Source: Flavobacteriaceae bacterium
GTDB taxonomy: Bacteria; Bacteroidota; Bacteroidia; Flavobacteriales; Flavobacteriaceae
Assembly (NCBI GenBank): GCA_947458575.1
Contig: CANHBE010000094.1
Coordinates: 1 to 9,076 of the forward strand
DNA: 9,076 nt
Reading direction: 5' to 3'
Below are positions 1 through 6,306 of this stretch, one piece after another. Under the pieces are notes generated by a model. The model was not told where the DNA came from and did not search any database. It saw nothing but the letters and a program-made list of their open reading frames with translations. The translations under genes and the position numbers were made by a program. Within the stretch, counting starts at the first letter, position 1. Every line of letters begins with the position of its first letter.

Positions 1-559
1 GGTTGTTGCACCGGATTTCGATAAAGATGCTATTTCACTTCTATCCGAAAAAAAGAATCGCATTATCTTGAAACAAAATGATGTAGAACTCCCAAAGCGA
101 CAGGTAAGGACATGTCTTAATGGGCTCTTAGTACAGGATCGAAACAATGTGACTGATAATAAAGAGCATTTATCTGCCGTTACTTTGATTTCACCAAGTG
201 ACGAAGAAGTTGAGGATTTATTATTTGCATCAAAAATCTGCAAGAATACTAAATCGAACACAATAGTGCTGGCCAAGAACAAAACGCTTGTGGCTTCTGG
301 AACAGGACAGACATCAAGAGTGGATGCCTTAAATCAAGCTATTGAGAAAGCACGGACTTTTGGATTTGACTTAAACGGAGCGGTTATGGCAAGTGACGCA
401 TTTTTTCCATTCCCGGATTGTGTTGCTATTGCCAAAGAAGCTGGAATAAAGGCAGTTATACAACCTGGCGGATCCATTAAAGACGACCTCAGTATCGATT
501 ATTGCAATCAAAATAAAGTTGCAATGGTATTTACCGGAACGCGTCATTTTAAACATTAA
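1..559 (+). CDS. purH: PurH, bifunctional AICAR transformylase/IMP cyclohydrolase, C-terminal part (5' end outside window)
   Basis: This is the C-terminal 185 residues of the enzyme that catalyses the last two steps of IMP synthesis in the cytoplasm: formyl transfer from 10-formyl-tetrahydrofolate to AICAR, then ring closure. The frame is open from position 2 with no start, so the gene runs in from the left; the family is usually about 500-530 residues, so roughly two thirds are missing. What remains is the transformylase domain. Visible conserved blocks are TKSN (248-259), GTGQTSRVDA (299-328), SDAFFPFPD (392-418), QPGGS (461-475) and the hallmark C-terminal RHFKH (542-556) just before the TAA stop. 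The N-terminal cyclohydrolase domain and the Lys-His active-site pair lie outside the window. The gene is followed after 56 bp by mreB with no terminator hairpin that I can see, so read-through into mreB is possible. The identification is very secure. Confidence 0.97.
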   Translation, partial: VVAPDFDKDAISLLSEKKNRIILKQNDVELPKRQVRTCLNGLLVQDRNNVTDNKEHLSAVTLISPSDEEVEDLLFASKICKNTKSNTIVLAKNKTLVASGTGQTSRVDALNQAIEKARTFGFDLNGAVMASDAFFPFPDCVAIAKEAGIKAVIQPGGSIKDDLSIDYCNQNKVAMVFTGTRHFKH

Positions 560-565
560 TTTGTT

Positions 566-573
566 TAACTTTG
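566..573 (+). promoter_or_regulatory. Probable Bacteroidota -7 promoter element (TAACTTTG) for mreB
   Basis: TAACTTTG matches the TAnnTTTG -7 element used by the primary sigma factor of Bacteroidota. It begins 7 bp after the purH stop, which predicts a transcript start near 580 and a leader of about 36 nt before mreB. The -33 TTTG/TTG box expected 17-23 bp upstream would fall inside the last purH codons and is not well matched there (only a T-run at 547-550), so this is half a consensus. No Shine-Dalgarno sequence precedes the mreB ATG; the leader is A-rich (AAAAAACTT), as is usual in this phylum. Confidence 0.5.
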
Positions 574-615
574 TGCCAAATTTTTACATAACCATAATAA
601 ACCCTTAAAAAACTT

Positions 616-1644
616 ATGGGATTTTTTGATTTCATGACCGAGGATATCGCGATAGACCTTGGTACCGCCAATACATTAATCATTCACAATGACAAAGTTG
701 TTATAGACAGCCCCTCAATAGTAGCTCGAGATCGCATTTCAGGGAAGATTATTGCAGTAGGGAAAGAAGCCAATATGATGCAAGGCAAGACCCATGAAAA
801 CATAAAAACCATTCGTCCACTTAAAGATGGGGTTATTGCTGATTTTGATGCTTCCGAGAAGATGATCAGTATGTTTATTAAAAGTATTCCTGCATTAAAG
901 AAAAGAATGTTTACACCTGCATTGCGAATGGTAGTTTGTATACCATCTGGTATTACAGAAGTGGAAATGCGAGCGGTGAAAGAATCGTGTGAGCGTGTGA
1001 ACGGTAAAGAAGTTTATCTTATCCATGAACCGATGGCTGCTGCAATTGGTATCGGAATTGATATCATGCAACCCAAAGGAAATATGATTGTAGATATTGG
1101 TGGAGGTACAACCGAAATAGCAGTCATTGCGCTTGGCGGAATTGTTTGCGATAAGTCGGTTAAGATTGCAGGAGACGTTTTCACTAATGACATTGTCTAT
1201 TACATGCGTACCCAACACAATTTATTTGTGGGGGAAAGTACGGCTGAAAAAATTAAGATTACGATTGGTGCTGCTTTAGAAGAATTGGAAACAGCGCCGG
1301 AAGATATGTCTGTTCAAGGTAGAGATCTACTAACCGGGAAACCAAAACAAGTAGAAGTTTCTTATCGTGAAATTGCAAAGGCACTAGACAAATCTATTCA
1401 GCGAATTGAGGATGCAGTAATGGAAACATTATCGCAGACACCACCTGAACTTGCGGCCGATATTTACAATACTGGAATTTACCTCGCCGGAGGAGGATCG
1501 ATGCTGCGTGGTTTAGACAAGCGAATTTCGCAAAAAACCGATCTTCCCGTTTACATTGCAGAAGATCCTTTGAGAGCAGTTGTTAGAGGAACCGGTATGG
1601 CTTTGAAAAATATACCAAAATTCAGAAGTATTCTGATTAAATAA
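616..1644 (+). CDS. mreB: MreB, actin-like rod shape-determining protein
   Basis: MreB is the bacterial actin homologue that forms membrane-bound filaments under the inner membrane and steers the elongation machinery. The 342-residue length is normal. The actin/Hsp70 ATPase fold motifs are all present: phosphate-1 loop DLGTANT (residues 14-20), the EPMAAAIG segment with the probable catalytic glutamate E138 (138-145), phosphate-2 loop DIGGGTTE (160-167), and the adenosine motif LAGGGSMLRGL (290-300). The short hydrophobic N-terminus MGFFDFM may serve as a membrane contact, in place of the amphipathic helix of E. coli MreB (inference). The ATG at 616 puts the first motif at the usual distance from the N-terminus. 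It is the first gene of the rod-shape cluster, with its own likely promoter just upstream, and is separated from mreC by 92 bp with an inverted repeat, so it may be expressed at a different level from the genes behind it. Confidence 0.98.
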   Translation: MGFFDFMTEDIAIDLGTANTLIIHNDKVVIDSPSIVARDRISGKIIAVGKEANMMQGKTHENIKTIRPLKDGVIADFDASEKMISMFIKSIPALKKRMFTPALRMVVCIPSGITEVEMRAVKESCERVNGKEVYLIHEPMAAAIGIGIDIMQPKGNMIVDIGGGTTEIAVIALGGIVCDKSVKIAGDVFTNDIVYYMRTQHNLFVGESTAEKIKITIGAALEELETAPEDMSVQGRDLLTGKPKQVEVSYREIAKALDKSIQRIEDAVMETLSQTPPELAADIYNTGIYLAGGGSMLRGLDKRISQKTDLPVYIAEDPLRAVVRGTGMALKNIPKFRSILIK

Positions 1645-1658
1645 AGATTACACGAGTG

Positions 1659-1711
1659 AAATTCCAAATTCCAAAATAACAGACTGACCGTCACATTGGA
1701 ATTTGGAATTT
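1659..1711. repeat. Perfect 16-bp inverted repeat between mreB and mreC
   Basis: The left arm at 1659-1674 (AAATTCCAAATTCCAA) is the exact reverse complement of the right arm at 1696-1711, with a 21-nt loop. Each arm is itself two tandem copies of AAATTCC plus AA. No T-tract follows the right arm directly, so it is not a classical intrinsic terminator; the downstream sequence is AT-rich (GATATTTTAAATATT). It could be a transcript-processing or partial attenuation hairpin separating mreB from mreC, or one copy of a dispersed intergenic palindrome; similar AATTCC-rich palindromes are, from memory, common between genes in Flavobacteriia. The structure is certain; the function is inferred. Confidence 0.85.
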
Positions 1712-1736
1712 GATATTTTAAATATTACAAAACCTC

Positions 1737-2558
1737 ATGCAGCAAATATTTATCTTCATCATTAAAAACAGCTATCGATTGCTGTTTTTGCTGCTTTTGG
1801 TGGTTTCTCTAGTCTTCACTATTCAATCTCATTCCTACCATCGCAGTAAAGTGATTAGTTCAGCGAATTTCCTAAGCGGTGGCGTATATGAAAGAGTCAA
1901 CAATATCACCGAATATCTCAATCTAAAAGATCAAAATGAAGCGCTTGCTAAAGAAAATGCCGTGCTTAAAAGTATAATTTTCAACGGTAAAGACTCAACG
2001 GCAATCCCGAAGCTTGATACCATAAAAGGAGTTCGTAAAGCCGACATTATAGTTTCTAAAGTAATTCACAATTCTTACAATGTTTATGAGAATTATCTCA
2101 CCATCAATAGCGGAAGTGCAGCAGGTGTTCGCCCTGATATGGGGGTTATCAATAGCTCCGGTATCATTGGAATTATAGACAAGACTTCTAAGAATTACGC
2201 CACTGTACTGAGTATATTGAATGTAAAATCTCAGATTAATGCAAAAATTAAAAAATCCAATCACTTTGGTTCGTTGGTTTGGAATGGAAAAAATACTGGT
2301 TTTGTGCAACTAATAGATGTCCCAAGATTAGCATCAGTTCGCAAAGGTGATACCATCGTAACCGGCGGACAGTCTGTAATATTCCCCGAAAACATTGGCA
2401 TTGGTACCATCAACAATATTTACATAGACAATAAAACGAATTACTACACTTTAAACATAAAACTGTTTAATGATATGACTAATCTCGGTCATGTTTATAT
2501 CATTAAAAGCAAAGACAGAGAGGAAATTTTGAACTTGGAAAAGAAAGAAAGTGAATAG
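1737..2558 (+). CDS. mreC: MreC, rod shape-determining periplasmic scaffold protein
   Basis: MreC is a bitopic inner-membrane protein that links cytoplasmic MreB to periplasmic PBP2 and activates the RodA-PBP2 pair. The 273 residues show a short cytoplasmic start, a membrane anchor at about 13-30 (LLFLLLLVVSLVFTI), a heptad-like coiled coil at about 50-80 (ERVNNITEYLNLKDQNEALAKEN region, broken here for length), and the beta-rich MreC core at about 105-257, including the family-typical segments INSGSAAGVRPDMGVI (123-138) and KGDTIVTGG (203-211). The C-terminus is short and charged (KSKDREEILNLEKK), without the long tail of some homologues. The ATG at 1737 leaves the anchor at the expected distance and has no Shine-Dalgarno sequence. 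The last 8 bp overlap mreD, which points to coupled translation. Confidence 0.95.
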   Translation: MQQIFIFIIKNSYRLLFLLLLVVSLVFTIQSHSYHRSKVISSANFLSGGVYERVNNITEYLNLKDQNEALAKENAVLKSIIFNGKDSTAIPKLDTIKGVRKADIIVSKVIHNSYNVYENYLTINSGSAAGVRPDMGVINSSGIIGIIDKTSKNYATVLSILNVKSQINAKIKKSNHFGSLVWNGKNTGFVQLIDVPRLASVRKGDTIVTGGQSVIFPENIGIGTINNIYIDNKTNYYTLNIKLFNDMTNLGHVYIIKSKDREEILNLEKKESE

Positions 2559-3057
2559 TACTATTTTGGTCAATATCGCCCGATTCCTCCTGCTATTAAT
2601 GGCTCAAATTCTCGTTTTTAACAACATGGATTTCTTGGGTTATATCAATCCTTTTCCTTACATTTTATTTATTATTCTTTATCCTGTTAACGGGAACAAA
2701 ATGGGACTTTTACTAGCTAGTTTCCTGCTGGGTTTAATTCTGGATATGTTTTGCAATTCGGGTGGTATTCACGCTGCAGCATCTATCATTTTGGCTTATT
2801 ACAGACCGCTAATCTTCAAATTCTCCTTTGGTTTGAGTTACGAATATCAAACTGTGAAACTCAATGATGTTCTCACTCCCGAACGATTTTCCTTTCTTTT
2901 GATTGCAGTGGTATTGCACCATCTTGTTCTATTTATCCTGGAAGTTTTCCGCTTTAGCTTCTTTTTTGAAATCATACTGAAAACCATCACAAGTGCAATA
3001 TTTACTTTATTGGTATGTATTCTCATCATTTATCTAATAAAGCCGAATAAAAGATGA
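2551..3057 (+). CDS. mreD: MreD, rod shape-determining integral membrane protein
   Basis: MreD is a small polytopic inner-membrane partner of MreC in the elongasome. This 168-residue protein has about six hydrophobic segments (roughly 5-24, 35-46, 51-67, 72-90, 112-133, 142-163). The stretch FLGYINPFPYILFIILYPVN (28-47) and the LDMFCNSGGIHAAAS block (64-78) are characteristic of Bacteroidota MreD. I chose the GTG start at 2551: it yields the MNSTILVNIARF N-terminus typical of the group, whereas the next ATG, at 2599, would remove most of the first membrane helix. The start lies inside the end of mreC, behind a purine-rich run (GGAAAAGAAAGAAA) that may help initiation. The stop overlaps the mrdA start in an ATGA. 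Sequence conservation in this family is low, so the identification relies on both sequence and position. Confidence 0.93.
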   Translation: MNSTILVNIARFLLLLMAQILVFNNMDFLGYINPFPYILFIILYPVNGNKMGLLLASFLLGLILDMFCNSGGIHAAASIILAYYRPLIFKFSFGLSYEYQTVKLNDVLTPERFSFLLIAVVLHHLVLFILEVFRFSFFFEIILKTITSAIFTLLVCILIIYLIKPNKR

Positions 3058-4955
3058 GAAAAGTACTATTACCTACGATCATCATTATCGCGACAATTTT
3101 GCTGGTTTTAAGGTTATTTTACTTGCAAATTATCGACGACTCATTCAAATTAAAGTCAGAGAATAATGCAATAAAGATACAATACGATTATCCTGAGCGG
3201 GGCTATATCTACGATAGAAATGGCGTGCTCCTTGTGGCAAATCAGCCTTCCTACGATATCATGGTTATCCCTAAGGATATGAAAAACATTGATACTTTAG
3301 AATTTTGTAAGCTTTTGCACATTTCCAAAGAAGACTTTATTAAAATCATCGCCAAGGCAAAAGTATACAGCCCTAGGTTGCCATCTGTTTTTCTTCCTCA
3401 ACTCAACAAGCTTGAATATGCGGCGTTTCAAGAAAAGATTCGGAAATTTCCGGGCTTTTACATTCAGAAGCGTTCTCTTCGTGACTATCAAGTAAATTTT
3501 GGAGCCAACGTATTCGGTTTCATTACGCAAGCTAACGAGCGAACAATCGCAAAAAACCCCTATTACAACAGCGGTGATTTGTTAGGAAAACAAGGTGTTG
3601 AGGAAAGTTACGAGACTATTTTACGCGGAATAAAAGGAGTGAAGTATATTCAGAAAGACAAATACAACAGAGAAATTGGTTCTTATAAAGAAGGCAAATA
3701 CGACACAATTGCCGTCCAGGGAAAAGATATTCATCTCTCTATCGACGCTGAACTTCAAAAATATGGAGAGGAATTGATGGTGAATAAACGCGGTGGTATT
3801 GTTGCTATCGAACCAAAAACAGGTGAGATTCTCGCTTTGGTAACTGCACCTTCTTATGACCCCGCTATTTTAGTGGGAAGACAAAGATCAAGGAACTACA
3901 CCAAATTATACCACGACTCTATTGCAAAACCTTTATATGACCGTGGACTCTTAGCAGAGTACCCGCCAGGATCACCTTTTAAGATTCTAACGGGTCTCAT
4001 AGCCCTGCAAGAAAAAGTTATTGATGAAAACACAACCGTATATTGCAGACACGGTTTCAGTTATGCGCGAGGTAGATTTATGAAATGTCACTGTCATGGT
4101 GGTGCGCAACAATTACATCGTGGTATTTACGAGTCGTGTAACGCCTATTTCGGAACGATTTATATGAAGACAATCAATAAATACGTGCGTCCTGCAGATG
4201 GTGTTGACGTTTGGAGCAGGCATTTGAAAAGTTTTGGACTAGGAGAATTTATGGGTTATGATCTTCCGACCGGTCGTCGTGGAAAAGCGCCTACTTCAAA
4301 AACCTACAAAAGAATCTATCCCAACGGTGGCTGGAGAAGTACCGCTATTGTTTCTAATGCAATTGGCCAAGGCGAAGTTCTAATGACTCCAATTCAACTG
4401 GCAAATATGATGGCTACTGTGGCCAATCATGGTTATTATTATACTCCCCATATCATCAAATCAATAAAGGGGCAGCAAATAGATCAAAAATATCGAACGA
4501 GACACGTCACAACAGTGGAGAGAAAGTATTTTCAACCAGTTATTGACGGTCTTTACGATGTATACAATTTAGGTACTGCACACGCACTGCAAGTTGAAGG
4601 TATACAAATCTGTGGAAAAACAGGAACAGCAGAGAACTACACGAAAATTAACGGCAAGCGAGTAAAATTGCAAGACCACTCGATTTTCGTGGCTTTTGCT
4701 CCGAAAGACAATCCAAAAATCGCTATTGCCGTTTTAGTAGAAAATGGTTATTGGGGAGCACGCTGGGCTGGACCGATAAGCAGTTTAATGATCGAAAAAT
4801 ATATTCGCAAAAAAATCACTCGGACCGATTTGGAGAAACGTATGCTTGAAGGTAGTTTGCAAGGCGAGTATGCAAAATATACCGGAAAAAAAGTTGTTGA
4901 CAGCCTTACCCTGAAACCAAATATCGCTAGCCCGGAAGAGGCAACGGAAAATTAA
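3054..4955 (+). CDS. mrdA: PBP2, class B penicillin-binding protein (elongasome peptidoglycan D,D-transpeptidase)
   Basis: PBP2 cross-links new peptidoglycan strands during cell elongation and is anchored in the inner membrane with its body in the periplasm. The 633 residues show one N-terminal anchor (about 4-24), the class B dimerisation/pedestal domain with RGYIYDRNG (49-57) and the GKQGVEESYE segment, then the transpeptidase domain with all three catalytic motifs: SPFK (S307 nucleophile, K310), SCN (361-363) and KTG (522-524). A Cys/His-rich loop lies just before the SxN motif (C331, H333, C345, H346, C347, H348) and may bind a metal ion. The tail after about residue 580 is hydrophilic. 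It overlaps mreD by 4 bp and ends 5 bp before rodA, its obligate glycosyltransferase partner, so the pair is surely co-transcribed. It is the target of beta-lactams in this family; mecillinam specificity is known for E. coli PBP2 only. Confidence 0.97.
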   Translation: MRKVLLPTIIIIATILLVLRLFYLQIIDDSFKLKSENNAIKIQYDYPERGYIYDRNGVLLVANQPSYDIMVIPKDMKNIDTLEFCKLLHISKEDFIKIIAKAKVYSPRLPSVFLPQLNKLEYAAFQEKIRKFPGFYIQKRSLRDYQVNFGANVFGFITQANERTIAKNPYYNSGDLLGKQGVEESYETILRGIKGVKYIQKDKYNREIGSYKEGKYDTIAVQGKDIHLSIDAELQKYGEELMVNKRGGIVAIEPKTGEILALVTAPSYDPAILVGRQRSRNYTKLYHDSIAKPLYDRGLLAEYPPGSPFKILTGLIALQEKVIDENTTVYCRHGFSYARGRFMKCHCHGGAQQLHRGIYESCNAYFGTIYMKTINKYVRPADGVDVWSRHLKSFGLGEFMGYDLPTGRRGKAPTSKTYKRIYPNGGWRSTAIVSNAIGQGEVLMTPIQLANMMATVANHGYYYTPHIIKSIKGQQIDQKYRTRHVTTVERKYFQPVIDGLYDVYNLGTAHALQVEGIQICGKTGTAENYTKINGKRVKLQDHSIFVAFAPKDNPKIAIAVLVENGYWGARWAGPISSLMIEKYIRKKITRTDLEKRMLEGSLQGEYAKYTGKKVVDSLTLKPNIASPEEATEN

Positions 4956-4960
4956 TTGCA

Positions 4961-6217
4961 ATGAAAAACCAAAGTGTAACCAACAATCTTGATTGGATTA
5001 GTGTAATAGCTTACGCTGTTCTGGTGATTCTTGGTTGGTTAAATATTTATTCTTCATCTTTATCATTGTCGGAAGATGGATTCAGCTTAGACTTTAGTCA
5101 ATTTTATGGTAAGCAGCTATTTAGCATTGCTCTTGCTGTGCCTCTTATCTTTATTGTTCTCTCCGTTGAAGCAAAATTTTATGAAAAATTTGCCAGTATC
5201 ATTTATGTTGTTGGATTGCTCGCGCTTGCGGGGTTGTTTGTATTTGGAAAGACTGTGAAGGGACAAGCAAACTGGTATTCTTTTGGTGCTTTTGGTTTGC
5301 AACCCTCGGAATTTGTGAAAGCAGCAACTTCTCTAGCACTAGCCAAATACCTCAGCGATGTACAAGTCAACCTCAAGGAGATGAATAGGCAAATACAAGC
5401 CATAGGGATTTTCTTCTTGCCAATGCTTCTTATTGTTGTTCATGACCCTGGAAGTGCCCTTATATTTACGGTTTTCTTTTTCGTGCTTTACAGAGAGGGT
5501 TTACCTCCGTGGTATTTATGGACTGGCCTAATTGCCGTCGTCTTATTTTTTCTATCACTACTAATTAAGCCGTGGGCAGTTATTTTGATTGCTTTTACTA
5601 TCACGGTGCTTGTCTACTACAGAAGTCGAATTGTTGATCGCAACATTATAGCAAGTGCAATAGTAATGATTCTCATTTCAGGTTTTGTTTTCTCTGTTGA
5701 CTATGTATTTGAATCCGTATTTAAACAACATCACCGTGATCGATTTAATATTCTTTTGGGTAAGGAAGTGGATATGAAAGGTATTGGCTACAACACCAAT
5801 CAATCTGAAATAGCAATTGGTTCAGGCGGTTGGTTTGGTAAAGGATATTTGGAAGGAACTCAAACCAAGGGCGGTTTTGTTCCGGAGCAGCACACCGATT
5901 ATATATTTACAACCGTCGGAGAAGAATGGGGTTTTTTTGGATCATTAGTCGTCATTGCCTTATTCGTCGGGTTGATTTTTAGAATCATTTACCTGGCAGA
6001 AAGGCAAAAAACTAAATTCAGCAGAGTATATGGTTACTGCGTTGCTTGTATACTCTTCATTCACTTCTTTGTAAACATCGCGATGGTGGCAGGAATATTT
6101 CCGACCATTGGGGTGCCTTTACCGTTCTTCTCGTATGGGGGCTCAGGACTTTGGGGCTTCACAATCTTGCTATTTATTTTTCTAAAAATGGATGCCAACA
6201 AGGTAAATGAGTGGTAA
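4961..6217 (+). CDS. rodA: RodA, SEDS-family peptidoglycan glycosyltransferase
   Basis: RodA polymerises lipid II into glycan strands and works as a complex with PBP2. The protein has 418 residues and about ten membrane helices, as expected for SEDS proteins, slightly longer than the roughly 370 residues of E. coli RodA but usual for Bacteroidota. Conserved elements are LQPSEFVK (113-120) with the functionally important E117 and K120, IGSGGWFGKGYLEGTQ, the periplasmic loop PEQHTDYIF (308-316) in which D313 corresponds to the essential aspartate (E. coli D262), and the C-terminal VPLPFFSYGGSG motif ending at residue 396. The ATG at 4961 follows the mrdA stop by 5 bp and opens a normal N-terminus before the first helix. 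FtsW is the related division enzyme, but the neighbouring PBP2 and Mre genes make RodA the clear choice. It is the last gene of the cluster, closed by the hairpin at 6248-6286. Confidence 0.97.
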   Translation: MKNQSVTNNLDWISVIAYAVLVILGWLNIYSSSLSLSEDGFSLDFSQFYGKQLFSIALAVPLIFIVLSVEAKFYEKFASIIYVVGLLALAGLFVFGKTVKGQANWYSFGAFGLQPSEFVKAATSLALAKYLSDVQVNLKEMNRQIQAIGIFFLPMLLIVVHDPGSALIFTVFFFVLYREGLPPWYLWTGLIAVVLFFLSLLIKPWAVILIAFTITVLVYYRSRIVDRNIIASAIVMILISGFVFSVDYVFESVFKQHHRDRFNILLGKEVDMKGIGYNTNQSEIAIGSGGWFGKGYLEGTQTKGGFVPEQHTDYIFTTVGEEWGFFGSLVVIALFVGLIFRIIYLAERQKTKFSRVYGYCVACILFIHFFVNIAMVAGIFPTIGVPLPFFSYGGSGLWGFTILLFIFLKMDANKVNEW

Positions 6218-6247
6218 ATAAGATTTTACAAATTCTGAAGAAAATAG

Positions 6248-6286
6248 AAAACCTCAAAAATCAATAACAATTCTTGAGGTTTTTTT
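6248..6286. terminator. Bidirectional intrinsic terminator between rodA and the protease gene
   Basis: AAAACCTCAA (6248-6257) pairs perfectly with TTGAGGTTTT (6274-6283) across a 16-nt loop; a G-T and an A-T pair can extend the stem by two. On the + strand the stem runs into seven Ts (6280-6286), which suits termination of the mre-rodA transcript. On the - strand the complementary stem ends in TTTTCTATTTT, which suits termination of the convergent protease transcript, whose stop is 21 bp away. The stem is AT-rich with only a short GC core (CCTC/GAGG), as is common in AT-rich genomes. Confidence 0.85.
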
Positions 6287-6306
6287 CGAAAAAATAAACT
6301 GTCTTC

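Noticed and set aside
895..1218. Open frame of 107 codons on the - strand inside mreB
   Set aside because: It lies wholly within a clearly coding, conserved gene; its translation is rich in His, Asn, Cys and Ser with no recognisable motif. It is a shadow of mreB.
1659..1711. Intrinsic terminator after mreB
   Set aside because: The stem is AT-rich and is followed by GATATTTTAAATATT rather than a run of Ts, so it lacks the key terminator feature; listed as an inverted repeat instead.
1995..2309. Open frame of 104 codons on the - strand inside mreC
   Set aside because: It is opposite the conserved MreC beta domain and shows no family features; treated as a shadow.
5117..5403. Two overlapping - strand open frames inside rodA
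   Set aside because: Both are antisense to conserved membrane helices and the QPSEFVK motif; biased composition, no independent support.
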